The notes: a model not told the origin generated them from the sequence alone. DNA of 58,548 bases from JAWVEV01 sp033856535 (GCA_033856535.1 JAWVEV010000214.1:1-58548); one strand, 5' to 3'; positions 1 to 7,363 are shown, numbered from the stretch's first letter. A program made the numbers and translations.

Positions 1-440
1 GCGGCGCGGATGCCGGCGGTCAGCGCGGCGACGAGCAGCGCGCGGAGCATCTCGGCGGCCTGCTCGTCGGTCGTCGCCGCCCGGACGATGCCGAGCAGGA
101 TCCGACGGCTCGCGGGGGCGTCCCAGATGCCGACCGCGAAGGTCGCCAGGCGGAGCCCCGCGGTCTCGGGGTCGCCGGCGAGCAGCCGGGGGAGGGCCTC
201 GGCCGGGTCGAAGGGCGGCCGCATGGCGGCCTCGAACAGGCCCGGCTTGGAGCCGAAGTAGTGGACCACCAGCGCGGGGTCGACGCCGGCGGCGCGCGCG
301 ACGCCGCGGAGCGAGGTGCGCTCGTAGCCGTCGGCGGCGAAGGCCTCGCGGGCCGCCTCGAGGATCGCGTCGCGGGTCTCGGTGCTGTCGCCGGGGCGGC
401 GGCCGGTGCGCCGCGAGGAGGGGTTGGACGCTGAATTCAT
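1..440 (-). CDS. TetR-family transcriptional regulator (partial, C-terminus beyond window)
   Basis: The minus-strand frame starts at ATG 440 and is open to the window edge, giving about 146 residues. Residues 20-65 form a TetR_N helix-turn-helix: RDAILEAAREAFAADGYERT, then LRGVARAAGVDPALVVHYF and a GSKPGLFEAAM tail. The ligand-binding half is cut off. The start ATG lies inside a long palindrome (432-471) that also covers the -10 box, so the gene is probably autorepressed and its mRNA leaderless or nearly so. The ligand and other targets cannot be read from the sequence. The family call is secure; the function is inference. Confidence 0.88.
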   Translation of the reverse strand, partial: MNSASNPSSRRTGRRPGDSTETRDAILEAAREAFAADGYERTSLRGVARAAGVDPALVVHYFGSKPGLFEAAMRPPFDPAEALPRLLAGDPETAGLRLATFAVGIWDAPASRRILLGIVRAATTDEQAAEMLRALLVAALTAGIRA

Positions 441-471
441 CACGCGTAGAACTCTACGCGTGATGAATTCA
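432..471. promoter_or_regulatory. Long perfect palindrome, probable TetR operator
   Basis: Two 19-base arms (432-450 and 453-471) are perfect reverse complements separated by AC. The core reads TCTACGCGTGATGAATTC and its complement. It overlaps the TetR -10 box and start codon, the usual place for an autoregulatory operator. Confidence 0.8.
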
Positions 472-480
472 ATGCGTCAA
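451..480 (-). promoter_or_regulatory. Promoter of the TetR gene
   Basis: On the minus strand, TTGACG (480-475) is followed after 18 bp by TAGAGT (456-451), a good -35/-10 pair. The start ATG lies 10 nt past the -10 box. The palindrome 432-471 covers the -10 and most of the spacer. Confidence 0.7.
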
Positions 481-484
481 GGCG

Positions 485-511
485 AGGGAGGGGCGCGGGA
501 CGCCCCTCCCT
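485..511 (-). terminator. GC-rich hairpin downstream of 524-766
   Basis: Arms AGGGAGGGGCG (485-495) and its exact complement (501-511) enclose a CGGGA loop. It lies just after the stop of the minus-strand gene 524-766 and next to the TetR promoter. There is no clear U-tract in that direction, so the terminator role is tentative. Confidence 0.5.
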
Positions 512-523
512 TTCGAGCCGCGG

Positions 524-766
524 CTAGATCTGCTCGGTCTTGTGCTGAGCCCGCGTGCCGGCGTCGGCCTTGGGCTGCCCGCTGGCGGTGGCCTCGCCCT
601 CCTTGTCGACCTCGGCCGCGCGGTCGGCCTTCCGGGTCTCCGGGGTCGGGCCCTCGGTGGTGTCGGTCACGTCGTCGCCGCCGCCCTCGGGGTGGCGGGT
701 CTGGGGCGTCGGGCCCTTGCTCAGGTCCTCGCCTCGCAGGTCGCGATTCTTGGTCTCCTCGGTCAC
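524..766 (-). CDS. Small hydrophilic, probably disordered protein (80 aa)
   Basis: GTG 766 is chosen because GGAGGG precedes it by 4 nt; an upstream ATG at 826 has no such site. The protein is almost wholly charged and polar with no hydrophobic core. It contains two related segments, KGPTPQTRHPEG and EGPTPETRKADR, about 20 residues apart. I recognise no family. Small polar proteins of this kind in Actinomycetota are often stress-associated, but nothing here shows a function. Coding status rests on the ribosome site and the internal repeat. Confidence 0.55.
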   Translation of the reverse strand: MTEETKNRDLRGEDLSKGPTPQTRHPEGGGDDVTDTTEGPTPETRKADRAAEVDKEGEATASGQPKADAGTRAQHKTEQI

Positions 767-842
767 GAATCCCTCCGTCGATCGCTGGACAGGTCGCCGG
801 TGTTTCCCGCTTGGGCGTTTCTTCACGCCTCTCTCCGGCGTG

Positions 843-2333
843 TCAGCCGGCCAGGGACCAGGTGTGGACCGGGGCGCCGCCCTCGGCGCGCTCCTGGTAG
901 GCCGCCAGCAGCGCGGGGAGCGCCTCGGCGCGCGGCAGCTCCAGCTCCAGGCGCGCCAGCGACCGGCGCTGCCAGGCCGCGCCGGTCAGTCCGGTCCGGG
1001 CCCGCTCGGCGACGATCGCGAGGTGCGCATCGGCCTCCGTCTCGTCGACGCCGGTGCCGACCAGGGCCCGCCGGACGTCGGGCAGGAGGGCCGCGACCAG
1101 GTCGGGCGCGGCGTGCGGGCGGGGAGAGGGCGGGTCCCGCGAGGGCCAGAGCAGCGTCGCGCCGAGGCCGACGCGGGCGGCGGCATAGAAGTTGCGCCGG
1201 GCCAGGTCGAAGGGCAGCGCCGTGGTGAGGTGGTCCGGATCCTCGGTCAGGACGAGGGTCAGGCCGACCAGGAATGCGCTCGTGGCGGCCATGTCGGCGA
1301 CGGTGGGCCCCGAGGGCAGCGCGCGCAGCTCGATCCGCAGGTGGGGGTCCGGGCCCGGGGAGAACACCGGCCGCGTCCAGCTCCAGACGGTCCCCTGGTG
1401 CAGGCGCATCGCATCGAGCCCCGGCACCTCGCCGCGGCGGACGGCGGCGACGGGGTCCTCCTGGCCGTCCTTGACGACCGGGAGGATCGGCGCGTGCAGC
1501 ACGGCCGCTTGGGCGAAGAGCTCGGCCGCGCCGGACTGCACCCAGCCGTGGCCGAACGACGCGCGCGAGGGGCGCCAGGCGGCGGTGGCCTCGGCCCGGT
1601 CGTCGACGGCCTGGTGGAAGAGCGGGACCCGGGTCTCCTCCCAGAGCAGGTGGCCGAGCAGCAGCGGCGAGTTGCCGGAGACGGCGAGCGCGACCGCGCC
1701 GGCGGCCTGGGCCGCGTTGAAGGTGTCGGCGAAGCGCTCGGGCGGGACGCGCAGGTGCAGGTGCCAGGCGGTGGCGGCGCCCTCGAGGCTCACGTCCTCC
1801 CAGCGCACGTCGAGCGGCTCGGCGCCGCTGATGCGTACATGGAAGGGGTCGTCGCGCAGCCGGCGCAGGGCGGTGGAGAGCGCGCGGAAGCGGGGCGAGT
1901 CGCTCAGGGCGTCGGGGCCGAGGTCCGCCGGCGTGAGGGTGGGAAGGATGCCGACCATCACCGGGCGGGCGCCGTGCACGGCCGCGGCGGCCGAGAGCCG
2001 GTCGAGCCGGCCGCGCAGGTCGTCGGCGATGCGGGTGAAGGGCCGGCCGGCGAGCGGCGTCGCGCCGGAGTCGCATTCGACGTTGAAGCGGTCGAGCTCC
2101 AGGGCGAAGCAGTCGTCGGCGACGTCGCGGATCACCTGCGCGTTGACCGGCGCGGGCTCCCAGCTCCGGTCGACCAGGCTCAGCTCGAGCTCGGCGCCCA
2201 CGGATGGGGGCCCGTCGCCGAAGCCGGGGCGGCGCAGGAGCTCCCCGAACGCCGCGATCTCCTCCCGGAGGCGCAGGCCGAAGCGGGCGTAGTCGGCCGC
2301 CTCGAAGCGCTCGGTCGCGATCTCCTCGCCCAC
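843..2333 (-). CDS. Glutamate-cysteine ligase family protein (GCS2 type)
   Basis: The frame from GTG 2333 gives 496 aa. It begins VGEEIATERF, matching the GEE...F opening of actinobacterial GCS2 proteins, so GTG 2333 is preferred over ATG 2369. Family signatures are VGAELELSLVD (about residue 38), FALELDRFNVEC (about 75) and HLHLRVPPERF (about 190). The fold ligates an amino acid to the gamma-carboxyl of glutamate using ATP. Possible products are gamma-glutamylcysteine or a related metabolite; no second gene of a thiol pathway lies beside it. It is transcribed away from the envelope operon at 2447. Family secure, substrate unknown. Confidence 0.75.
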   Translation of the reverse strand: MGEEIATERFEAADYARFGLRLREEIAAFGELLRRPGFGDGPPSVGAELELSLVDRSWEPAPVNAQVIRDVADDCFALELDRFNVECDSGATPLAGRPFTRIADDLRGRLDRLSAAAAVHGARPVMVGILPTLTPADLGPDALSDSPRFRALSTALRRLRDDPFHVRISGAEPLDVRWEDVSLEGAATAWHLHLRVPPERFADTFNAAQAAGAVALAVSGNSPLLLGHLLWEETRVPLFHQAVDDRAEATAAWRPSRASFGHGWVQSGAAELFAQAAVLHAPILPVVKDGQEDPVAAVRRGEVPGLDAMRLHQGTVWSWTRPVFSPGPDPHLRIELRALPSGPTVADMAATSAFLVGLTLVLTEDPDHLTTALPFDLARRNFYAAARVGLGATLLWPSRDPPSPRPHAAPDLVAALLPDVRRALVGTGVDETEADAHLAIVAERARTGLTGAAWQRRSLARLELELPRAEALPALLAAYQERAEGGAPVHTWSLAG

Positions 2334-2446
2334 GGGGCGCAACCTACCCGCGCCGGCCCCCGCATCCATCCCGGGCGGCGAGCACCGAGATTGGGCCGCG
2401 GGAGGATCGGGAAACAGTCGGGCGTCCAATTGACTGGGGAGGAGAC

Positions 2447-2893
2447 GTGCCAGACACCGCTTCCCATCCTCCGCAGGTCGGCGAGGGGATGGACTCAACC
2501 GCCTCCGAAGGGCCACGCGCCCGTGCGCAGGAGGCCGTGACCAACCTTCGGGAGCGGGCCGAAGACGCCCGAGACCGTGCGAAGGAGATAGCCGGCGGCG
2601 CCGCGGAGCAGTTGGACCACGGCACCACCGCGGCCGGCGAGCGGCTCGCCGAGACGGCGACGCCGCTGCGCGAGATGGGCGAGACGCTGCGCGAGAAGGG
2701 GCAGGAGGGCCCGGCGAAGATCGCCGAGGCCGCGGCCGAGCGCTCGGAGCGCCTCGGCGACTACCTGAAGGAGCCGCACCCGCGCCGGCTGGTCGACGAC
2801 CTGAGCGGCGCCGCGAAGAAGAACTGGTGGATGCCGCTCGCGCTCGGGGCCGTCATCGGCCTGATCGCCGGCAGGCTGGTGAAGGGAGCCTGA
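2447..2893 (+). CDS. Membrane-anchored helical protein, first gene of envelope operon
   Basis: GTG 2447 follows a strong site (GGGGAGGAGAC), giving 148 aa. Residues 25-115 are Ala/Glu/Arg-rich and strongly helical (repeated RERAED/REKGQE patterns), suggesting a coiled rod. A single hydrophobic helix, WWMPLALGAVIGLIAGRLV, sits at the C-terminus, so the protein is tail-anchored with the rod cytoplasmic. It resembles YtxH/DUF883-like ribosome- or membrane-associated proteins, without a firm match. Its stop overlaps the next gene by one base (TGATG), so it is coupled to the Holin-X and DUF3618 genes. Confidence 0.7.
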   Translation: MPDTASHPPQVGEGMDSTASEGPRARAQEAVTNLRERAEDARDRAKEIAGGAAEQLDHGTTAAGERLAETATPLREMGETLREKGQEGPAKIAEAAAERSERLGDYLKEPHPRRLVDDLSGAAKKNWWMPLALGAVIGLIAGRLVKGA

Positions 2894-3327
2894 TGGCCGA
2901 CACCGGAAACGGGGATGCGCGCGACCGCTCGCTCGGCGAGCTCGCTCACGAGCTCGGGAACGAGGCGGCCACGCTGGTGCGCCAGGAGGTCGAGCTGGCC
3001 AAGGCCGAGCTCGCCCAGAAGGCGTCCCACGCGGCGAAGGGCGCCGGGATGTTCGGCGCCGCGGCGGCGGCCGGGATGGCCGCCCTCGGGGCGTTCGTGG
3101 CCTTCGTGATCCTGGCCCTGGCGGTCGCGCTGCCGGCGTGGGCCGCCGCGCTGATCGCGACCGGCGCGTTCGGCGCCGTCGCCGGCGGGCTGGCGCTCCT
3201 CGGCAAGAAGCAGGTCCAGGAGGCGGTGCCGCCGGTGCCCGAGCAGGCCATCGCCAGCGTCAAGGAGGACATCGAGGTGGCAAAGCACGCCCGGGACGGC
3301 CGGACGCCGGTCGGGAGCGCCTCGTGA
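2893..3327 (+). CDS. Holin-X / DUF1469-type membrane protein
   Basis: ATG 2893 overlaps the previous stop; 144 aa. An amphipathic N-terminal segment with LVRQEVELAKAELAQKA (residues 30-48) is the hallmark of actinobacterial Holin-X proteins. Two hydrophobic helices follow (about 55-83 and 85-112), then a short charged tail. Despite the family name it is a chromosomal membrane protein, not a phage holin. Its partners on both sides are also small membrane proteins, so a shared envelope role is likely; the biochemical function is unknown. Confidence 0.85.
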   Translation: MADTGNGDARDRSLGELAHELGNEAATLVRQEVELAKAELAQKASHAAKGAGMFGAAAAAGMAALGAFVAFVILALAVALPAWAAALIATGAFGAVAGGLALLGKKQVQEAVPPVPEQAIASVKEDIEVAKHARDGRTPVGSAS

Positions 3328-3617
3328 GCCGCGACCCGGAGGAGATCCGCGCGGACCTCGAGGAAACCCGCGAGCGGATGGCCGAGACCCTCGAGGCTCT
3401 CGGCGAGAAGGCGGACGTCAAGGCGCGCGCCAAGGAGCGGATGTCCGGCGCCGCCGCGACGCTGAAGGAGCGCCTTCAGCCGGTGATGGCGAAGGTCGGC
3501 GGCGGCGAGGACGACGCCGGCGCCGAGACGGGAGGCCGGTCGCAGGGCCCGATCCTCTGGATCGCCGGCCTGGTGGCGGGGTTCGCCCTGGCGATGGCGC
3601 TGCCAGGAGGCCGGTAG
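3324..3617 (+). CDS. DUF3618 family membrane protein
   Basis: GTG 3324 overlaps the preceding stop (GTGA); 97 aa. The N-terminus SRDPEEIRADLEETRERM and the following ALGEKADVKARAKERM are the defining DUF3618 motifs. A linker leads to one C-terminal membrane helix (about residues 76-93). DUF3618 genes commonly sit next to Holin-X genes in Actinomycetota, as here. The family is of unknown function. It ends the operon and is followed by a strong hairpin. Confidence 0.88.
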   Translation: MSRDPEEIRADLEETRERMAETLEALGEKADVKARAKERMSGAAATLKERLQPVMAKVGGGEDDAGAETGGRSQGPILWIAGLVAGFALAMALPGGR

Positions 3618-3630
3618 CCGCCAGCGCTTC

Positions 3631-3667
3631 CACCCCCGGCCGGCCACCCGTTGGCCGGGCGGGGGTG
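3631..3667 (+). terminator. Strong hairpin after the envelope operon
   Basis: A 16-bp stem with one mismatch (3631-3646 against 3652-3667), loop CCCGT, is followed by AGGCTTT. It sits 14 nt after the DUF3618 stop and fits an intrinsic terminator. Confidence 0.75.
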
Positions 3668-3825
3668 AGGCTTTCCCTGTGGGCCGGACGCGTCACTTGA
3701 CGCCTGACGCCGGCGGCGAGTGACGCGCGGGGCCGCAGCGACGAGCGGGGCCCGGAGGGACGCGCGGGGGCCCGCGACGAATGTCGCAGCGCCCCGGCGA
3801 GGAGTGGCGCGCCCACTCTGCCGGT

Positions 3826-3872
3826 GATCGGCCGTTGGGGGCAATTTGACCGTGGCTGGCGCCAAATGGGCG
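3826..3872 (-). repeat. Diverged inverted copy of the dispersed intergenic repeat
   Basis: GATCGGCCG, AATTTGACCGTGG and GGCGCCAAATGG occur in the order of the reverse complement of the 3' part of the repeat at 26173-26236. Only this part is recognisable. Confidence 0.4.
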
Positions 3873-4173
3873 TGAGCCCGGTGGGTCCGCCCGCGAGGCC
3901 TCGATGGACCCCTCGGCGCAGCTGGCGGCGTCGACGCCAACTGCCGGAGGCGGGCGCGTCGGGGCGGCCCTTCGACTTAGGCGGCCTTCGTGTCGGCTCG
4001 CGATCAGCCCCGGCCACGGGTGCACGGATTGCGCCGTTTCCCTCACCGGTGCGCGCCGATGCCCGTCGCCGCTCCGGCGATTGCGCGACCCCGGCTCCGA
4101 GGCCGGCCGGCGCGCCCCTCAAACGCTGGACGCCCGGCCTCGACGGGCCCGCAGGGCCCGCGCCGGGGCCCCC

Positions 4174-4384
4174 GACGTCACTCACCGCACGGCGCGAACG
4201 ACGAATGTCGCAAACGCGGGAATGGCCGAGCGCCGAGCGCTGAGCGGGGCACCCCCGACGTCACTTGCGGCTCGTCCCGAACGACGAATGTCGCAAGCGC
4301 CGGCGGCGACCCTGAGCTCAACGGGCGCGGGGACGGCGCCTCTGGCGTCACTCGCCGCCCGACCCGAACGACGAATGTCGCATC
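4174..4384 (-). repeat. Three tandem copies of a ~41-bp intergenic element
   Basis: Copies lie at 4174-4214, 4257-4297 and 4344-4384, starting 83 and 87 bp apart. On the minus strand each reads TTGCGACATTCGTCGTTCG (first base variable), a variable GC-rich middle of about 12 bases, then AGTGACG and TCGGGG or a variant. The core CGACATTCGTCG can fold. A partial fourth copy of the core is at 3774-3787. Spacer sequences between copies are unrelated. Confidence 0.8.
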
Positions 4385-4429
4385 AGGCCCAGAAGCGTCC
4401 CGGTCCCGGGAGCGTGAAGGGGGGCGGAC

Positions 4430-5152
4430 CTACCCCGCCGGCGGTCCGCAGACCGGCCACGGCTGCGGTCCGCGCTGGCGGTAGAGCTTCGCCGCCAGCC
4501 GATCCTGCTCCCATTCGGGTGCCGCCGCCGGGTCGCCCCGGCCGCCCACCGCGTTCCAGGTCGTCAGGTCGAACTGGTACTTCCCCCGGTACTGGCCGCC
4601 GGGCGAGACGGCGTCGGGTCGACCGCGCGACTCGCAGTGCGCGATCGCCGCCAGCCGGTCGCGCCAGGCCTCCCTCAGGGCCTCGCGCTGCGCCTTCAGC
4701 TCCCGGATCCGTCCCGCGGAGCCCTTGACCGCCGCCGCCAGGCCGGCGTCGAGGCCGCTGATGCGCTCCAGCAGCCGGTAGTTCTCGAAGGCGTCGGAGA
4801 GGCTGTCGCTGGTCAGCACCAGCTCGAGCGGCTCGGGCGGTCCGGACCGGTAGACCTCGACGATCCGCTCGGCCAGCTGCTCGCGCAGGCGCCGGCGCTC
4901 GACGTATGCCTGCCGGATCTCCCGGCCCTTCTCCATGATCTGCCGGTGCAGGGCGGCGCCGGCTGCCGGCGCGACCTCCGCCCCGGCCCGTCCGGGGGAC
5001 GACGTCGCCGGGGCCGCGGACAGCGCCACGGCCGTCGCCGCCGCGGCGATCGCGGCCGCCGCCACGGCCGCGAGGACCCGTCCGGCGCCGCGCCGATTTC
5101 GTCCGGAATTTCCGGACAGGGGCACGCGGGCGGCGGGGCGAGCGCGGCGCAC
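4430..5152 (-). CDS. Rpf-like transglycosylase with N-terminal coiled coil
   Basis: ATG 5152, 240 aa. A signal/anchor helix (about residues 24-48, Ala-rich) is followed by a coiled coil (65-165) with the VYRSGPPEPLELVLTSDSL motif typical of PcsB/RipC-type FtsX-activated hydrolases. The C-terminal domain (about 168-238) is a transglycosylase-like Rpf fold: AHCESRGRPDAV with the catalytic Glu after Cys, YRGKYQFDLTTWNAVGG, and WPVCG, whose Cys pairs with the first. It would cleave peptidoglycan glycan strands in the cell wall. It lies 53 nt after the NlpC/P60 gene, probably in one transcript, giving a glycan and a peptide hydrolase together. Confidence 0.85.
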   Translation of the reverse strand: MRRARPAARVPLSGNSGRNRRGAGRVLAAVAAAAIAAAATAVALSAAPATSSPGRAGAEVAPAAGAALHRQIMEKGREIRQAYVERRRLREQLAERIVEVYRSGPPEPLELVLTSDSLSDAFENYRLLERISGLDAGLAAAVKGSAGRIRELKAQREALREAWRDRLAAIAHCESRGRPDAVSPGGQYRGKYQFDLTTWNAVGGRGDPAAAPEWEQDRLAAKLYRQRGPQPWPVCGPPAG

Positions 5153-5205
5153 GTTGCGGACTTTACCCGTCCGCGGCCCACCTCAACCGAAATGGCTCCC
5201 GGCGC

Positions 5206-6204
5206 CTATTCGGGCCGGACGGCCCCCTCGTACCGGTCGGCGTACCAATCGCCGTCGAGGCGCGAGATCTTCACCACGTCGCCGGGCTTGGACGAGTGGA
5301 TGAAGCGGCCCTTCCCGATGTAAATCCCGTCGTGGCCGAGGCCGTTGAAGAAGACCAGGTCGCCCGGCTGCAGCTGGTCTCGGGGCACCTTGGGGAAGGC
5401 CCCGAACTGCTCGTCGGCCGAGCGCGGCATCTCGACGCCGAACGTGTTCCACACGTAGAGGACGAAGCCCGAGCAGTCGAAGCCCGAGGGGTCGGATCCC
5501 GCGCTCGCGTACGGGATCCCGAGCAGGGTCCGCGCGAACTCGACCACGTCGGCCCGGCCGGGCGGCTCCTCGGCCGGCGCGGCGAGCGCCTCGCCCTCGG
5601 CCCCCGGTGCCGTCGCCGCCGGCGCGGTCTCGGCCGGAGCCGCCGCGGTCGCCGCCGCCACCGCGGGGTCGACCCCCTCGGCGGCCGCGGGGGCGGCCTC
5701 CGCCGGCGGCGCGGCCGCGGGCTCCGGCTCGGGCTCCACCAACCCCAGCCGCTCTTGCAGCGCGCGGTCGGCGACCCCGGTGGCCTTCAGCCCCAGCTTC
5801 ATCTGCATCCGCTTCACGGCCGCCCGGGTCACGCGGCCGAACACCCCGTCGACCCGCAGGCGCACGCCGTGCTTGCGCAGCTCGCGCTGCAGGCCCTTCA
5901 CCAGCGACCCGCGCATCCCCAGGCGGATCGGCTTCACCTCGGGCGCCGGCTGGGAGGCGGGTGGGGCGGGGGGCGCCGGCGTGGCCTCCGGGGTCGTCGC
6001 CTCCGGAGCGGTCGCGGCCGGCGTCCCCGTGGGTACCGGGGGCTCGGCGGCCGGCTGGGAGGCGGGCGGCGCCGGCGCGGACAGGGCCGGCGCGACCGCC
6101 AGCGCCAGCGATCCCACGACGGCGGCGATCAGCGCCACCAGGATGAGCCGGAACCCGGCGGGCCGCGTTCCGGCGGGGCGAGGCATGGGGCGTGCACGGG
6201 GCAT
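5206..6204 (-). CDS. Secreted NlpC/P60 endopeptidase with peptidoglycan-binding domain
   Basis: ATG 6204 is chosen for its GAGGAGAGGA site; 332 aa. A signal or anchor helix (about residues 15-43) leads to a Pro/Ala-rich spacer. A PG_binding_1 domain follows (about 90-155; RLGMRGSLVKGLQRELRKHG, DGVFGRVTRAAV). After a second Ala/Pro linker comes NlpC/P60 (about 222-328) with the nucleophile in FDCSGFVLYVW and histidines in GHDGIYIG and FIHSS. It should cut stem peptides in the wall. Promoter at 6294-6323; the Rpf-like gene follows. Confidence 0.92.
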   Translation of the reverse strand: MPRARPMPRPAGTRPAGFRLILVALIAAVVGSLALAVAPALSAPAPPASQPAAEPPVPTGTPAATAPEATTPEATPAPPAPPASQPAPEVKPIRLGMRGSLVKGLQRELRKHGVRLRVDGVFGRVTRAAVKRMQMKLGLKATGVADRALQERLGLVEPEPEPAAAPPAEAAPAAAEGVDPAVAAATAAAPAETAPAATAPGAEGEALAAPAEEPPGRADVVEFARTLLGIPYASAGSDPSGFDCSGFVLYVWNTFGVEMPRSADEQFGAFPKVPRDQLQPGDLVFFNGLGHDGIYIGKGRFIHSSKPGDVVKISRLDGDWYADRYEGAVRPE

Positions 6205-6293
6205 CCGCGGTCCTCTCCTCGCGCCCGGGCGGCGCTCGTCGGGGCCGGGGGCGAGCGCGCGCACAACGCCGAGCGCCCCCTCGGACGGCGGGC

Positions 6294-6323
6294 ACTCTAT
6301 GGGCGGCCTCGGCCGCCGGTCAA
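6294..6323 (-). promoter_or_regulatory. Promoter of the NlpC/P60-Rpf operon
   Basis: TTGACC (6323-6318), an 18-bp spacer and TAGAGT (6299-6294) read on the minus strand. The spacer is a perfect 7-bp inverted repeat, GGCGGCC-TC-GGCCGCC (6302-6317), which could be an operator or the mreB terminator. The -10 is identical to that of the TetR gene at 451-456. A leader of about 85 nt follows. Confidence 0.7.
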
Positions 6324-6355
6324 CCGCGGCGGACGCCGGTTCGCGCCGCCCGGGG

Positions 6356-7363
6356 TCAGCGCCGGCGGCGCCCCCGCGAGCCCGACGAGCCGCTGCGGCT
6401 CATCGCCGAGAGCTCCTCCAGCGAGCGCCCGGCGCCCACCGCGACGCAGGTCAGCGGCGACTCGGCAAGGTTGACCGTGAGCTGCGTCTCGGCCCGCAGG
6501 CGGGCGTCGAAGCCGCGCAGCAGGCACCCGCCGCCGGCCAGCATGATCCCCTGGTCCATCACGTCGGCGGCCAGCTCCGGCGGGGTCTGCTCGAGCGTCG
6601 TCTTCACCGCCTCGACGATCGCGGCGAGCGGCTCCGCCAGCGCCCCCCGGACGTCCTCGGAGCGCAGCACGACCGTCTTGGGGAGCCCCGAGACCAGGTC
6701 CCGACCGCGGATCTCGGCCTCGAGCTCCTCGGGCAGCACCCCCGCCGACCCCAGCTCGAGCTTGATCTCCTCGGCCGTGCCGGTCCCGATCGCCAGCTTG
6801 TGCTCTCGGCGGACGTGGGCGGTGATCGCCTCGTCGAAGTCGTCGCTGCCGACCCGGATCGACTGGGAGACGACCATGCCGCCGAGGGCGACCACGGCCA
6901 TCTCGCTGGTGCCCCCGCCGACGTCCACGATCATGTTCCCGGCGGGCTCGGCCACGGGCAGGCCGGCGCCGATCGCCGCGGCCATCGGCTCCTCGATGAG
7001 GAAGGCGCGCCGGGCGCCGGCCGAGATCGTCGCCTCGATCACCGCGCGCCGCTCGACCCCGGTCAGGCCCGACGGGACGCAGATCACGATGCGCGGCTGG
7101 CTCAGCCGGTTCGGGTTCGCCTTGCGCACGAAGTAGCGGAGCATCTGCCCGGTCACGTCGAAGTCCGTGATCACCCCGTGGCGCAGCGGGCGCGTCGCGG
7201 TGATGTGCGCCGGCGTGCGCCCGAGCATCCGCTTGGCCTCGATGCCGGCGGCATAGACCGCGCCGGAGCGCTCGTCGATCGCGACCACCGAGGGCTCGAA
7301 GACCACGATTCCCTCGCCGCGGACGTAGACCAGCGTGTTCGCCGTGCCGAGGTCCACCGCCAT
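6356..7363 (-). CDS. mreB: Rod-shape actin homologue MreB
   Basis: From ATG 7363 the product has 335 aa and begins directly at MAVDLGTANTLVYV, shorter at the N-terminus than usual. It carries the actin-fold phosphate motifs DLGTANT (residues 4-10) and VDVGGGTSEMAV (about 144), and EEPMAAAIGAG. MreB filaments position wall synthesis at the inner membrane. No Shine-Dalgarno precedes ATG 7363. Fourteen in-frame codons upstream, an ATC at 7405 follows GGAGAGAG (7416-7409) and would supply the missing segment (RLLSDLTGF...). The in-frame stop TAA is at 7420-7418. mreC, mreD, pbp2 and rodA are not adjacent; wall hydrolases lie downstream instead. Confidence 0.93.
   Translation of the reverse strand: MAVDLGTANTLVYVRGEGIVVFEPSVVAIDERSGAVYAAGIEAKRMLGRTPAHITATRPLRHGVITDFDVTGQMLRYFVRKANPNRLSQPRIVICVPSGLTGVERRAVIEATISAGARRAFLIEEPMAAAIGAGLPVAEPAGNMIVDVGGGTSEMAVVALGGMVVSQSIRVGSDDFDEAITAHVRREHKLAIGTGTAEEIKLELGSAGVLPEELEAEIRGRDLVSGLPKTVVLRSEDVRGALAEPLAAIVEAVKTTLEQTPPELAADVMDQGIMLAGGGCLLRGFDARLRAETQLTVNLAESPLTCVAVGAGRSLEELSAMSRSGSSGSRGRRRR

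Larger units (their letters stand above)
3668..4429. other. Intergenic region without a convincing gene
   Basis: This 762-base stretch between the envelope operon and the Rpf-like gene contains open frames, but none has a ribosome site or a recognisable product. It holds inverted repeats (CGCGTCACT 3689-3697 with AGTGACGCG 3719-3727; GAGTGG-CGCGC-CCACTC near 3800), an isolated GCGACGAATGTCGC copy at 3774-3787, a diverged copy of the dispersed repeat at 3826-3872, and three tandem elements at 4174-4384. Confidence 0.6.

Noticed and set aside
2390..2432. Further copy of the dispersed repeat before 2447
   Set aside because: ATTGGGCCGCGG, GGATCGGG and GTCCAATTG are shared words, but the order differs from copies 1 and 2 and the match is too short.
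2893..3327. Prophage holin
   Set aside because: The Holin-X family is chromosomal in Actinomycetota. Neighbours are DUF3618 and a membrane-anchored protein, with no phage genes nearby.
4174..4384. Possible CRISPR array
   Set aside because: Only three copies, variable centre inside each repeat, spacers of about 42-46 bp with related composition, and no cas genes.
3824..4728. Open reading frames in the repeat-rich gap
   Set aside because: They run through tandem repeats, have no ribosome site, and translate to Arg/Pro/Ala-rich sequence without domain features.
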